Shown here in pieces: positions 18,173 to 27,599 of a DNA stretch of 64,000 bases. Source of the stretch: Roseateles sp. DAIF2 (lineage in GTDB: Bacteria > Pseudomonadota > Gammaproteobacteria > Burkholderiales > Burkholderiaceae_C). Below the pieces are notes generated by a model. It was not told the DNA's origin. It did no database searches and saw nothing but the letters and a program-made list of their open reading frames with translations. The first letter of the stretch is position 1, and each line of letters begins with the position of its first letter. The stretch is from positions 1,612,001 to 1,676,000 of the forward strand of contig NZ_CP049919.1 of NCBI RefSeq assembly GCF_015624425.1, written 5' to 3'. The translations under genes and the position numbers were made by a program.

Positions 18173-18250
18173 TCAGCGGGCGTTCGTCAGCGTCCCAGCA
18201 GCAGGCGTCGATGCGGCCGACAGCGGCAGGGCAAGATCAAATGCAGCCAT
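18173..18250 (-). CDS. Possible 25-residue small protein or leader peptide
   Basis: A short frame from ATG 18250 to a TGA at 18173-18175 is preceded by AGGAG (minus strand, 18257-18261) at the ideal 6-nt spacing. The predicted peptide starts MAAFDLALPLSAA and ends GTLTNAR; it has no clear membrane segment or known motif. It ends 139 bp before the rsgA start codon, so it could be a leader peptide. Codon use is compatible with the host, but the frame is too short to be decisive. Confidence 0.3.
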   Translation of the reverse strand: MAAFDLALPLSAASTPAAGTLTNAR

Positions 18251-18335
18251 GGCGGACTCCTGTGTTGGGTTGAGGAAGCGCGCAGTGTGCGCGCCGGGGG
18301 CGGTGGCGGTCAAGCGGGGTGTCGAAGGCGCGCCA

Positions 18336-18374
18336 CAAAAGCAAAGGGCCAGCCCCTCGCGGGATTGGCCCTTT
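18336..18374 (-). terminator. Intrinsic terminator downstream of the EAL-domain gene
   Basis: A 9-bp stem (AAAGGGCCA at 18343-18351 with TGGCCCTTT at 18366-18374) has a GC-rich loop that can extend the helix. Read on the minus strand, the hairpin is followed by GCTTTTG. It ends transcription coming from the EAL gene or from a small RNA in the gap. Confidence 0.75.
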
Positions 18375-18533
18375 CTTACCGGACACCCTCCACGGAGAAG
18401 GGCGACGGGGTCTCTCACGTCGGCGCTGGTCACGGGTTCCAGGACTCTGCCCAATCTGCAGCCGGTTTCCGCCTCGGTGCTTTGCATTGTGCCGCCGCTT
18501 TGTGACGGCGATTTGACGGGCGGCAAGCTTTGT

Positions 18534-19898
18534 TCAGGCGGCCCGCTGCAGCGCCTGGCGCTCGGCATAGGCGTCGAACTCGGCCGCCGGCAGCGGCTTG
18601 CTGTAGAGATAGCCCTGGAAGGCGCGGCAGCCGATGCCGGCCAGGAAGTCGCGCTGGCCGGCAGTCTCGACGCCCTCGGCGATCACGCTCAGCCCCATCG
18701 TCAGGCCCAGGGTCGTGACGGTGCGCGCGATCGCCGCGTCCTGCGGGTTCTCCAGCACGTCCTGCACGAAGGACTTGTCGACCTTCAGCTCGTCCAGCGG
18801 CAGCTGCTTCAGGTAGGACAGCGAGGAATAGCCGGTGCCGAAATCGTCCAGCGACAGGCCCACGCCTTCGGCCTTCAGGATGCGCATCTTGGCGACGATG
18901 TCGTCCAGGTCGTTGACCAGCATGCTCTCGGTCAGCTCCAGCTTGAGCCGGCCCGGCCGCGCGCCGGAGCGCTGCAGGATCGACAGCAACTGCGGCACGA
19001 AATCGCGCTGGCGGAACTGCTGCGCGCTGACATTGACCGAGAGCGTCAGCTCGCGCAGCTGCGGATGCTCGGCCCAGGCCACCAGCTGCGCGCAGGCTCG
19101 GCCCAGTACCCAATGGCCCAGCGGTAGGATCTGGCCGCTTTGCTCCGCCACCGGGATGAACTCGGCCGGCGATACCGGCCCGCGGCCGGGATGAGTCCAG
19201 CGCAGCAGGGCCTCGGCGCCGCGCACGCGGCCCGCGGTGTCGACCTGGGGCTGGTAGACCAGCGCGAACTGCTGCTGCGGATCCTGCAGCGCGCGGCGCA
19301 GGTCGGCCACCATGGCCTTGTGCTCGGCCACCTCGGACAGCATCACATAGAGCAGCGCATACATCACCGCCATCGCCATCGCGCTGTTGGCCCAGGAACC
19401 GAGCACGCGCAGCTCGTCCGGCAGGGCATGGGGCGTGACGATGCCCCATTGCGTGCTGCCGAACACGAAGAAGGCCGCGAAGCACAGCAGCGGCGCGCCA
19501 TGGCGCAGCCAGGGGCGATCGTTGCGGAACAGCAGCAGCGCGGTGGCGCCCAGCGCCAGCAGGTAGTGATGGGTGACGCGCGGCGCGCGCGGGCTCGGGA
19601 TGTCGAGGAACACGCACATCAGGCACAGCACGAGCAGCAGCATGCCGACCAGCAGCAGCGAGGCGCCGCGCGTGTCGCCGCGACGCGCCAGCCGCACGCA
19701 CCAGGCGCCGGTGCCGCCCATCAGCAGGTTCGCGGCGACCAGCAGCGTATCGCCCTGCCAGGCGAAATAGCCACCCCAGACCAGGCTGACCAGGACCAGC
19801 GCGACGCTGCCCACGCGCAGCGCGCGGCGCACGCGGGTGGAATGTCGGTGGCCGGCCGCTCCCTGGGGAATGGCGCTGCTGGGGTTGGTGGAAGTCAT
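18534..19898 (-). CDS. Membrane-bound EAL-domain c-di-GMP phosphodiesterase
   Basis: The 454-residue protein has an N-terminal membrane module of about five to six hydrophobic segments (residues ~28-190), then a complete EAL domain (residues ~200-450). The catalytic motif residues are present: E229 in GAEALLRW, LELTES, DDFGTGYSSLSYL, KVDKSFV, AEGVET and QGYLYSKP. It should therefore hydrolyse c-di-GMP to pGpG. There is no GGDEF domain. The membrane module could sense an unknown signal. It is transcribed divergently from the tripartite efflux operon across a 321-bp region. Confidence 0.93.
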   Translation of the reverse strand: MTSTNPSSAIPQGAAGHRHSTRVRRALRVGSVALVLVSLVWGGYFAWQGDTLLVAANLLMGGTGAWCVRLARRGDTRGASLLLVGMLLLVLCLMCVFLDIPSPRAPRVTHHYLLALGATALLLFRNDRPWLRHGAPLLCFAAFFVFGSTQWGIVTPHALPDELRVLGSWANSAMAMAVMYALLYVMLSEVAEHKAMVADLRRALQDPQQQFALVYQPQVDTAGRVRGAEALLRWTHPGRGPVSPAEFIPVAEQSGQILPLGHWVLGRACAQLVAWAEHPQLRELTLSVNVSAQQFRQRDFVPQLLSILQRSGARPGRLKLELTESMLVNDLDDIVAKMRILKAEGVGLSLDDFGTGYSSLSYLKQLPLDELKVDKSFVQDVLENPQDAAIARTVTTLGLTMGLSVIAEGVETAGQRDFLAGIGCRAFQGYLYSKPLPAAEFDAYAERQALQRAA

Positions 19899-20219
19899 CG
19901 GACGGCGGCGAGGTTCAGGGGCGGTCCCAGCCCGGAGGCGGACGGGGCGCAGGCGAGCGTCGGGGCGCTCGGCGGTCGAGCGGCAGGCTCATCGGCATGG
20001 CGGTCCTGATTTCCACTCCACGCGAAGGCCCGATGCTAGTCCCGCTGGCGCTGCTGCGGCGCGCCGCCGGGCGCGCAGCGGTGAACAATGCCACGCATTT
20101 GCCGTAGGCGTACGCTAACGGCGCGCCCGGGTGCATGGCGACGCGGGTTTGCGAGCCCGAAGCGCCGCGCTGCTTTACTTCACAAAGCCTTCAGCGGACA
20201 GAGACAAAGCCTGGGCATC
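19899..20219. promoter_or_regulatory. Divergent promoter region between the EAL gene and the efflux operon
   Basis: No gene is seen here. The main recognisable element is the 22-bp near-palindrome at 20101-20122. A possible efflux promoter lies downstream of it (TTGCGA near 20147 and TTTACT near 20174, with a long spacer), but this assignment is weak. Promoter elements of the EAL gene were not identified. Confidence 0.5.
20098..20122. promoter_or_regulatory. Candidate TetR operator upstream of the efflux operon
   Basis: The 22 bases at 20101-20122 form a near-palindrome, GCCGT-nn-GCGTACGC-nn-ACGGC, with only the two nn positions per arm mismatched. On the minus strand the core reads GTTAGCGTACGCCTAC. 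It matches the sequence just before the TetR gene (48835-48856, core GTTAACGTACGCCAAC) at 17 of 22 positions by eye. It lies about 100 bp upstream of the efflux operon start codon. Binding by that TetR is inference. Confidence 0.6.
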
Positions 20220-21596
20220 ATGCGGGGCATGAGGCTCGCTTTCCGTCCCTTCGCCATCCTGCCGCTCGCGTCCTTGCTGCTGGCCGGCTGCGTCAACCTG
20301 GCGCCCGCCTACCAGCGCCCGCCGCCCGCGGTGCCCACCGAGGGGCAGGCCGCGGCGCAGGATGCCGCCGAGCTGCCCTGGCGCGGCTTCTATATCGAGG
20401 CGCGGCTGCGCCAGGTGATCGAGCTGGCGCTGCACAACAACCGCGACCTGCGCGTCGCGGCGCTGAGCGTCGAGCGCGCCCGCGCGGCCTACCAGGTGCA
20501 GCAGGCCGCCGAACTGCCGGGCCTGAACCTGTCGGCCGATGCCAACCGCAGCAAGGACAATGGCAACCGTTTCTCCGCCAACCTGGGCCTGGCGGCCTTC
20601 GAGCTGGATTTCTTCGGCCGGGTGAAGAACCTCAACGAAGCCGCGCTGCAAGGCTTCCTGAAGAGCGAGGCGGCGCGCCGCAGCGCGCAGATCAGCCTGG
20701 TGGCCGAGACCGCCAATGCCTGGCTGACCCTGGCCGCCGACCTGGAGCGCCAGCGCCTGGCGCAGCGCACCCTGGAGAGCCGCCAGCGCAGCCTGGAACT
20801 GACCCAGACCCGCTACCGCCTGGGCGCGGTCGGCGGCCTGCCGCTGGCCCAGGCGCAGAGCGCGCTGGACAGCGCGCGCACCGAGCTGGCCGGCCAGGCC
20901 GCGCAGACTGCGCAGGACCGCCATGCGCTGGAGCTGCTGGCCGGCGCGGCCCTGCCCGAGGCGCTGCTGCCGCGGCCCGACGAAGGCCTGGGCCGCGAGA
21001 TCGCGCTGCTGCCGGCGCTGCCGGCCGGCGTGCCGTCGAGCGTGCTGCAGCGCCGGCCCGATGTGCTGGCGGCCGAGCATGCGCTGCAGGGCGCCAACGC
21101 CGACATCGGCGCGGCGCGCGCGGCGCGCTTCCCGCGCATCAGCTTGAGCGGCACCTTGGGCAGCGCCAGCAGCGAGCTGGGCCGGCTGTTCGAGCGCGGC
21201 AGCTGGAGCTTCGGTCCTTCGCTGACCCTGCCGATCTTCGACGGCGGCGCGGGCCGCGCCAATGTGCGTGCCAGCGAGCTGGACCGCGACATCGCGCTGG
21301 CCCAGTACGACAAGGCGGTGCAGAGCGCCTTCCGCGAGGTGGCCGATGCGCTGGCCGTCAGCGCCAGCCTGACGGAGCGCCTGGCGGCCCAGCAAGCCCT
21401 GTATGCCAGCGCCGAACGCCAGCTGCGCCTGGCCGAGGCCGCCTACCGCGCCGGCGGCAGCAGCCAGCTGGAGCTGCTGGACGCGCAGCGCTCGCTCTAC
21501 GCGGCCGAATCGGCCCTGATCGCGCTGCGCCAGACCGCGCAGGGCAACCGCATCACGCTCTACAAGGTGCTGGGCGGCGGTTGGAACGATGCATGA
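20220..21596 (+). CDS. Outer-membrane efflux lipoprotein (NodT/OprM type)
   Basis: The 458-residue protein has a signal peptide with lipobox (LLLAGC, Cys near residue 24) and two OEP/TolC repeat units (about residues 70-250 and 280-455). Sequence hallmarks of the RND/ABC outer-membrane factor lipoproteins include LERQRLAQRTLESRQRSLEL and SWSFGPSLTLPIFDGG. It forms the trimeric outer-membrane channel of a tripartite pump. ATG 20220 is used; ATG 20229 is an alternative. The 3' end abuts the MacA-like gene, so it is the first gene of a three-gene operon. Confidence 0.92.
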   Translation: MRGMRLAFRPFAILPLASLLLAGCVNLAPAYQRPPPAVPTEGQAAAQDAAELPWRGFYIEARLRQVIELALHNNRDLRVAALSVERARAAYQVQQAAELPGLNLSADANRSKDNGNRFSANLGLAAFELDFFGRVKNLNEAALQGFLKSEAARRSAQISLVAETANAWLTLAADLERQRLAQRTLESRQRSLELTQTRYRLGAVGGLPLAQAQSALDSARTELAGQAAQTAQDRHALELLAGAALPEALLPRPDEGLGREIALLPALPAGVPSSVLQRRPDVLAAEHALQGANADIGAARAARFPRISLSGTLGSASSELGRLFERGSWSFGPSLTLPIFDGGAGRANVRASELDRDIALAQYDKAVQSAFREVADALAVSASLTERLAAQQALYASAERQLRLAEAAYRAGGSSQLELLDAQRSLYAAESALIALRQTAQGNRITLYKVLGGGWNDA

Positions 21597-21609
21597 CAGG
21601 CAGGCAAGC

Positions 21610-22875
21610 ATGAAGAGCGACGACATGGCGACCCAAGGCAATGACAGGAAGCGCGGCGGCGGCGCGAAGAAGCGGGCGGCGCTGCGCTGGGGCGCAGCGG
21701 CCTTGCTGCTGGCGCTGGCGGCCTTCGGCATCAAGCGGCTCTGGTTCACGGCGGAGCCCCGGCCGCAGGTGGCCACCGCAGCGGTGACGCGCGCCGACAT
21801 CGAGGACACGGTGCTGGCCACCGGCACCATCGGCGCGGCCCAGCTGGTCAGCGTCGGCGCCCAGGTGACCGGCCAGGTCAAGCGGCTGCATGTGCAGCTG
21901 GGCGACGCGGTCAAGCAGGGCCAGCCGATCGCCGAGATCGACGCGCTGCCGCAGCAGAACGCGCTGCGCAATGCGCAGGCCCAGGTGCAGAGCGCCGAGG
22001 CCCAGCTGCGCGCCAAGCAGGCGGCGCTGGCCCAGGCCGGCCTGGTGGCGAAGCGCCAGCGCGAGCTGGTGGCGGCCGATGCCGGCGCGCGCGCCGACCT
22101 CGAGAGCGCCGAGGCCACGCTGGCGACCACCCAGGCCGAGATCGAGGCGCTGCAGGCGCAGATCCGCCAGGCCAAGGTGGCCGAGAGCACGGCGGAGCTG
22201 AACCTGTCCTACACCCGGGTGACCGCGCCGATGGACGGCGTGGTCGTCGCGATCGTCACCGAGCAGGGCCAGACGGTGAACGCCAACCAGTCGGCGCCCA
22301 CTCTCATCAAGCTGGCGCGGCTGGACCTGATGACGGTGAAGGCGCAGATCTCCGAGGCCGATGTGCCGCGCGTCAAGGCCGGCATGCCGGTCTACTTCAG
22401 CCTGCTGGGCGAGCCGGACCGCCGCATCGAGGCCAGCCTGCGCGCGGTGGAGCCCGGCCCGACGACGATCGCTACTGATGCCAGCGGCTCCAGCAGCAGC
22501 TCGGGCAGCGGCGGCAGCAGCGCGTCGGGCACCAGCGCGATCTACTACAACGGCATCTTCGACGTGCCCAACCCGGACGGCCGGCTGCGCATCAACATGA
22601 CCGCGCAGACCACCATCGTGCTGGCCACCGCCAAGAAGGCGCTGAGCCTGCCCAGCGCGGCGCTGGGGCCGCGCGCGCGCGACGGCAGCTACCGCGTGCG
22701 CGTGCTGCAGGGCGACGGCCAGATCGTCGAGAAGAAGGTGCGGGTGGGCCTGAACAACCGGGTCACGGCCGAGGTGCTGGACGGCCTGACGGAGGGCGAG
22801 CAGGTGGTCACCACCGAGGCGGTGGCCGGGGCCGGCCCGTCGATGGGCCGCCGCGGCGGCGTGCGGATGTTTTGA
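21610..22875 (+). CDS. macA: MacA-like periplasmic adaptor (membrane fusion protein)
   Basis: The 421-residue protein is anchored by one membrane helix ([18 protein letters not shown]). It has the HlyD/MacA layout: lipoyl half-motif ([19 protein letters not shown]), an alpha-helical hairpin at about residues 120-200, second lipoyl half ([17 protein letters not shown]), then beta-barrel and membrane-proximal domains. It links the MacB-like pump to the outer-membrane channel. A Ser/Gly-rich stretch of about 20 residues is inserted near residue 300. Starts at 21589, 21610 and 21625 are possible. The stop overlaps the MacB ribosome-binding region. Confidence 0.88.
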   Translation: MKSDDMATQGNDRKRGGGAKKRAALRWGAAALLLALAAFGIKRLWFTAEPRPQVATAAVTRADIEDTVLATGTIGAAQLVSVGAQVTGQVKRLHVQLGDAVKQGQPIAEIDALPQQNALRNAQAQVQSAEAQLRAKQAALAQAGLVAKRQRELVAADAGARADLESAEATLATTQAEIEALQAQIRQAKVAESTAELNLSYTRVTAPMDGVVVAIVTEQGQTVNANQSAPTLIKLARLDLMTVKAQISEADVPRVKAGMPVYFSLLGEPDRRIEASLRAVEPGPTTIATDASGSSSSSGSGGSSASGTSAIYYNGIFDVPNPDGRLRINMTAQTTIVLATAKKALSLPSAALGPRARDGSYRVRVLQGDGQIVEKKVRVGLNNRVTAEVLDGLTEGEQVVTTEAVAGAGPSMGRRGGVRMF

Positions 22876-22877
22876 CC

Positions 22878-24827
22878 ATGGGCGCCTTGCTGGAGGTGCG
22901 CGGTCTGACGCGCGAGTTCCCGGCCGGGGAGGGCGTCGTCGCGGTGCTGCGCGATGTGGACCTGACGATCGCGGCCGGCGAGATGGTGGCGATCATGGGC
23001 CCGTCGGGCTCGGGCAAGTCCACCCTGATGAACATCCTGGGCTGCCTGGATAAACCGACGCGCGGCAGCTACCGGGTTGCCGGCCAGGAGACCGGCGCGA
23101 TGGACCCGGACGCGCTGGCGCGGCTGCGGCGCGAGCATTTCGGCTTCATCTTCCAGCGCTACCAGCTGCTGGGCGATCTGAGCGCGCTGGGCAATGTCGA
23201 GATCCCGGCCATCTATGCCGGCGCACCGGCCGCCGCGCGGCATGAGCGCGGCCGCCAGCTGCTGGCGCGGCTGGGCCTGGCGGAGCGGCTGCGGCACCGG
23301 CCCGGCCAGCTCTCGGGCGGGCAGCAGCAGCGCGTCTCGATCGCGCGCGCGCTGATGAACGGCGGCGACGTGATCCTGGCCGACGAGCCCACCGGCGCGC
23401 TGGACCAGGCCAGCGGCCGCGAGGTGATGAAGATCCTCGAGGAGCTGCATGCCGACGGCCACACCATCATCCTGGTGACGCATGACGCGCAGGTGGCCGA
23501 GCATGCGCAGCGCGTGATCGAGATCAGCGACGGCCGCATCGTCGCGGACCGGCGCAAGCCCGAGGCGCCACCGCCCGCCGCGCTGCAGCGCGCGAGCGAG
23601 CCGAAGGTCGCGAAGCTGTTCGGCGATGTGCTGGGCCGCGTCGGCGAGGCCACGCGCATGGCGCTGCGCGCGATGGTGAACCACCGGCTGCGCACCCTGC
23701 TGACGATGCTGGGCATCATCATCGGCATCGCCTCGGTGGTCTCGGTCGTCGCCCTGGGCGAGGGCTCGCGCCAGCGCATCCTGGCCGACATCAGCGCGAT
23801 GGGCACCAACACGATCGACATCCTGCCCGGCAGCGGCTTCGGCGACCGCCGCGCCGGCGCGGTGCGCACCCTGCGCGCCGGCGACGCGGACGCGCTGGCC
23901 CAGCTCGGCTATGTGGACAGCGTGACGCCCTCGGTCTCGGCCAATGTCGGGCTGCGCTACCGCAATGTCGACGTGGCGGCCAATGTGACCGGGGTCGGCG
24001 AGCAGTTCTTCCGCGTGCGTGGCTACGAGTTTGCGCGCGGCCAGGCCTTCGATCTGCAGGCGGTGCGCCTGCGCGCGCAGGAGGCGGTGATCGACGACAA
24101 CACGCGCAAGAGCCTGTTCCCGAACGGCGAGCCCGCGCTGGGCCAGGTGATCCTGCTGGGCACGGTGCCGGTGCGCATCGTCGGCGTGACGGCCAAGAAG
24201 AGCAGCCCCTTCGGCAACGAGGACGCGCTGAACATCTGGATCCCCTACACCACCGCGATGAGCCGCATCACCGGCCAGGACTATCTGCGCAGCCTGACCG
24301 TGCGCGTCAGCGACAGCGTGCCCAGCCAGGTGGCGGAGCAGGGCATCAGCAAGCTGCTGAGCCAGCGCCATGGCAAGCAGGATTTCTTCCTGATGAATAC
24401 CGACAGCGTGCGCCAGACCATCGAGCAGACCACGCAGACCATCACCCTGCTGATCTCCTCGATCGCGTTGATCTCGCTGCTGGTGGGCGGCATCGGCGTG
24501 ATGAACATCATGCTGGTCTCGGTGACGGAGCGCACGCAGGAGATCGGCGTGCGCATGGCGGTGGGCGCGCGGCAGAGCGACATCCTGCGCCAGTTCCTGA
24601 TCGAGGCGGTGCTGGTCTGCCTGATCGGCGGCGCCCTGGGCGTCGGCCTGGCCCTGAGCGGCGGCCTGCTGTTCGACCGCTTCGCCAGCGATTTCCGCAT
24701 GGTGTTCTCGGCCTGGTCCATCCTCGGCGCCTTTGGCGTCTCGACCCTGATCGGCGTGGCCTTCGGCTTCCTGCCGGCGCGCAGCGCGGCAAGACTTGAC
24801 CCCGTGGAGGCGCTGGCGCGGCCCTGA
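22878..24827 (+). CDS. macB: MacB-like ABC efflux pump (fused ATPase-permease)
   Basis: The 649-residue protein has an N-terminal ABC ATPase (Walker [10 protein letters not shown] near residue 44, signature [15 protein letters not shown], Walker [13 protein letters not shown]) and a C-terminal MacB/FtsX permease. The permease has one membrane helix near residue 275, a large periplasmic domain, and three C-terminal helices. With MacA and an outer-membrane factor this type extrudes macrolides, lipopeptides or siderophores by a mechanotransmission mechanism. ATG 22878 lies 2 nt after the macA stop. The substrate is unknown. Confidence 0.93.
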   Translation: MGALLEVRGLTREFPAGEGVVAVLRDVDLTIAAGEMVAIMGPSGSGKSTLMNILGCLDKPTRGSYRVAGQETGAMDPDALARLRREHFGFIFQRYQLLGDLSALGNVEIPAIYAGAPAAARHERGRQLLARLGLAERLRHRPGQLSGGQQQRVSIARALMNGGDVILADEPTGALDQASGREVMKILEELHADGHTIILVTHDAQVAEHAQRVIEISDGRIVADRRKPEAPPPAALQRASEPKVAKLFGDVLGRVGEATRMALRAMVNHRLRTLLTMLGIIIGIASVVSVVALGEGSRQRILADISAMGTNTIDILPGSGFGDRRAGAVRTLRAGDADALAQLGYVDSVTPSVSANVGLRYRNVDVAANVTGVGEQFFRVRGYEFARGQAFDLQAVRLRAQEAVIDDNTRKSLFPNGEPALGQVILLGTVPVRIVGVTAKKSSPFGNEDALNIWIPYTTAMSRITGQDYLRSLTVRVSDSVPSQVAEQGISKLLSQRHGKQDFFLMNTDSVRQTIEQTTQTITLLISSIALISLLVGGIGVMNIMLVSVTERTQEIGVRMAVGARQSDILRQFLIEAVLVCLIGGALGVGLALSGGLLFDRFASDFRMVFSAWSILGAFGVSTLIGVAFGFLPARSAARLDPVEALARP

Positions 24828-24838
24828 AACGTCAGGTG

Positions 24839-25744
24839 TCAGGCCAGGCTCAGTGCCCGGTAGTCCGAGGGCGTGATGCCGCAGGCCCGGTGCCAGGCAT
24901 GGGCGAAATGCGCGGAGTCGTAGAAGCCCGCCGCATGGGCGATCTCGGTCAGCGACGCCGCCCCGCGCAGCGCGCAGCCCGCCAGGCTCAGGCGTACCGC
25001 CCGGCGCAGCTGACCGTGGCTCAGGCCGGCGCGGCCGAGCTGGCGCTGCAGGGTGCGGGTGCTGCAGCCCAGCTCGGTGGCGCTGCGCGCGAGATCGGCC
25101 TCGGGGGCGAGACGCAGCGCGTCCAGCAACTCGGGGATGCAGCCGCCGCGCAGGCCCAGCGCCCGCCAGGCGCGCCGCAGGCCGTCGTCGCTTGGGCCAG
25201 CATCGCCCAAGCGTCGCAGGCTGGCCGCACAGGCCGTCACCGTGATGCGGCGGAACTCGTCATCGGCGATGCCCGGTGCGGTACGGCGTTCCTCGAGCCG
25301 CACTGATGCTCCGTCCGCCAGCCGGGTGCGCACGCCCAGCGGCGCCAGCCGGTTGTAGCCGTTCCAGCGGTGTTGGAAGCTCCGGTCGTCGGGGTCGCCG
25401 CGCATCAGCTCGGCCACCGGATTGGCATCCAGCGCGGCCAGCGTCGCCAGGCGCCGCGTCAGCGCGCTCTCGCTCAGACCGGCGGCGCGCGCGGCACGGC
25501 TGGCCTGCGCATAGCGCCGGTGCGGCAGCAGGCCGGTGACGACGCCGTCCACGCACCAGGCGAACAGGGCCCGCGGCTCCAGTGCCAGCGGGCCGACCGC
25601 GGCCTGCAGCAGGTGATAGCTCTGCGGCCCGCCATCGGCGGTTTCTTCTTCCTTCGCATGTGGCGCGCCGGTACAAGCCTGCCGCGCCGCGGCTGGGCAC
25701 AGTGGTGAAGGCGAGGACGGGGCCATGACGAGCGATTCTGGCAT
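24839..25744 (-). CDS. AraC-family transcriptional regulator
   Basis: The 301-residue protein has a C-terminal AraC/XylS DNA-binding domain at about residues 205-298 (LARSATELGCSTRTLQRQLG, then LTEIAHAAGFYDSAHFAHAW and GITPSDYRAL). The N-terminal part has no recognised cupin and may be a divergent sensor domain (AraC_binding_2/ligand-binding type). Starts at 25744 and 25726 are both possible and neither has a clear ribosome-binding site. It is divergent from the amidase gene with start codons about 50-70 bp apart, so control of the amidase is plausible. Confidence 0.85.
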   Translation of the reverse strand: MPESLVMAPSSPSPLCPAAARQACTGAPHAKEEETADGGPQSYHLLQAAVGPLALEPRALFAWCVDGVVTGLLPHRRYAQASRAARAAGLSESALTRRLATLAALDANPVAELMRGDPDDRSFQHRWNGYNRLAPLGVRTRLADGASVRLEERRTAPGIADDEFRRITVTACAASLRRLGDAGPSDDGLRRAWRALGLRGGCIPELLDALRLAPEADLARSATELGCSTRTLQRQLGRAGLSHGQLRRAVRLSLAGCALRGAASLTEIAHAAGFYDSAHFAHAWHRACGITPSDYRALSLA

Positions 25745-25793
25745 GTGCAGGCACGCGGCGGCCCCGATGGATCAACGAGTAAGGAAAGAAAGG

Positions 25794-27287
25794 ATGGATG
25801 CGATGGATCGACGCTTGCTGTTGAAACAAGGCGCCGTCGGCGCGCTGGGCGGTGCGGCAGCCGCGGCAATGGCCGAGGGCGATGATGATGCGCTGGGGCG
25901 GCTCGATGCGACGGCGCAGGCGGCGCTGGTGCGTGCCGGGGCGGTGTCGCCGCTGGAGCTGGTCGATGCGGCGATCGCGCGCATCGAGCGGCTCAACCCG
26001 CGCTTCAATGCGCTCGCTGCGCCCTGCTTCGAGCGGGCCCGCGCGGCGGCACGCCGGCAGGGGCTGGCGCAGACGCCGGGGCCGTTTCCCGGCGTACCCT
26101 ATGCGATCAAGGACCTGCTCGATGTGCAGGGCGTGCGCCGCAGCTCCGGCTCGCGGCTGCTGCGCGAGCATGTGCCGGCGCAGAGCGCCGAGCTGGTGCT
26201 GCGCACGGAGGCGGCGGGCCTGCTGATCCTGGCCAAGACCGCGACGCCGGAGTTCGCGCTCAATGCCAGCACCGAGCCGCTGCTGGGCGGGCCGGTGCGC
26301 AACCCGCTAGATCCCGCGCGCTCCAGCGGCGGCTCCTCGGGCGGCGCGGCGGCGATGGTGACCTCGGGCATGCTGCCGCTGGCCCATGCTAGCGACGGCG
26401 GCGGCTCGATCCGTATCCCGGCCTCCTGCTGCGGGCTGTTCGGTCTCAAGCCCAGCCGTGGCCGCATGGTCGGCTCGAGCGCCGCGGACAGCGGCGTCGA
26501 GCATGCGCTGAGCCGCTCGGTGCGCGACAGCGCGCAGCTGTTCGCCTGGAATCAGCGCAGCGACGCGGCGGCGCCGCTGCCGCCGATCCCGCTGCTGGAG
26601 GGACCGCCGCGCGCACGCCGGACGCCGCTGCGCATCGGTCTGTGCGTCGACGATCTGCAGGGCCGTGCGCCCGCGCCCGCGGTGCGGGCCGCGACCCTGG
26701 CCGCCGCGCGCCTGTGCGAACGGACGCTGGGGCACCGGGTGCTGCCGGTCCGCCGCCTGCCGGTGGATGGCGAGCGCTTCATGGCGCAGTTCATGGTGGT
26801 CTGGAGCGGCGGCGCCGAGCGCCTGCTGAGCCAGGCCGAGGCCGATCCGGCCTCGAGCCGGCGGATCGAGGCCGTGCTGGAACCCTGGACCCTGCATCTG
26901 GCGGCCCATGCCCGCGGCCTGCCGGCCGAGGCGCAGACCCACGCCCGTGCCTACTTCGCCCAGATCGCGCGCGAGCTGGACGAATGGTTCGTGAGCACGG
27001 GCTGCGATCTGCTGCTGACGCCGGTGCTGGCCGATGTGCCGCCACCGCTGGGCTATCTGGGCCCGGCGGTACCGGGGCCGCTGATGTGGGAGCGGCTGAT
27101 GCGCTATGTCGGCTACACGCCGTTGCACAACGTCGCGGGCACGCCGGCGATGTCGGTGCCGCTGGGACGCGATCCCACCACCGGCCTGCCGATCGGCGCG
27201 CAGTTCGCGGCGCGGCTGGGGCAGGAGCAGAAGTTGTTCGAGCTGGCGTATGAGCTGGAGGCGGCGCAGCCTTGGGAGGAGGGCTGA
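25794..27287 (+). CDS. Amidase-signature-family amidase with Tat-like signal
   Basis: The 497-residue protein has the amidase signature Ser-Ser-Lys triad region: the catalytic Lys in YAIKDLLDVQGV, and the Gly/Ser-rich stretch RSSGGSSGGAAAMVTSGML followed by SDGGGSIRIPA. An N-terminal DRRLLLKQGAVGALGGA segment resembles a Tat leader (twin Arg, then a hydrophobic stretch), so export is likely. ATG 25794 follows AAGGA at 25781-25785 with 8-nt spacing; ATG 25803 is an alternative. The family hydrolyses amide bonds of small molecules; the substrate is not known. Confidence 0.9.
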   Translation: MDAMDRRLLLKQGAVGALGGAAAAAMAEGDDDALGRLDATAQAALVRAGAVSPLELVDAAIARIERLNPRFNALAAPCFERARAAARRQGLAQTPGPFPGVPYAIKDLLDVQGVRRSSGSRLLREHVPAQSAELVLRTEAAGLLILAKTATPEFALNASTEPLLGGPVRNPLDPARSSGGSSGGAAAMVTSGMLPLAHASDGGGSIRIPASCCGLFGLKPSRGRMVGSSAADSGVEHALSRSVRDSAQLFAWNQRSDAAAPLPPIPLLEGPPRARRTPLRIGLCVDDLQGRAPAPAVRAATLAAARLCERTLGHRVLPVRRLPVDGERFMAQFMVVWSGGAERLLSQAEADPASSRRIEAVLEPWTLHLAAHARGLPAEAQTHARAYFAQIARELDEWFVSTGCDLLLTPVLADVPPPLGYLGPAVPGPLMWERLMRYVGYTPLHNVAGTPAMSVPLGRDPTTGLPIGAQFAARLGQEQKLFELAYELEAAQPWEEG

Positions 27288-27599
27288 GCGGCGAGCGGGA
27301 ACGCTCGTCGGGGCTGACGGGGCGTCCGGAGGGGGAGATTTCAAGCCAGAGCTTTTCTCGGACTTGAGATTGCGCGGGCAGACGCCAAGGTCAGGTCCGC
27401 GACCCTGAACTGGAAGCACCCCCTGGTCTAACTGTTGGCGCCGCTTCTGCTATTCCTCTTCTTTGTCGAATTTTCTCCACCCTTTGCGCCACCGCGGGCC
27501 ACCCGGGCGGCGCAGGAGTAGTCGCTGCAGGTGGAGGTGCACGACACAAGGAGGAATCGGGCAAGACAGCCCGTCAATGCACGAAGCAAGAGGAGGTGT
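27288..27599. other. Intergenic region between the amidase gene and yjdM
   Basis: The two genes converge here. The segment at 27440-27480 is visibly less GC-rich and pyrimidine-rich than the surroundings. I found no gene, no strong hairpin and no recognisable repeat in this 312-bp stretch. Confidence 0.5.

Larger units (their letters stand above)
18034..18533 (-). other. 500-bp intergenic region between the EAL gene and rsgA
   Basis: No conserved protein gene is seen. The region holds a minus-strand intrinsic terminator at 18336-18374 and possibly a structured transcript upstream of it: minus-strand ACCGG/CCGGT complementary segments at 18462-18466 and 18378-18382, and a stable hairpin at 18386-18402. 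It also holds a 25-codon frame with a good ribosome-binding site at 18173-18250. The sequence from 18034 to 18172 presumably contains the rsgA promoter, but I could not assign -35/-10 boxes. Confidence 0.5.

Noticed and set aside
18173..18568. 131-codon minus-strand frame across the EAL-rsgA gap.
   Set aside because: Codon use (AGA, CTT, GTA) is unlike the host, it crosses a terminator and overlaps the EAL gene; only the last 25 codons have a ribosome-binding site.
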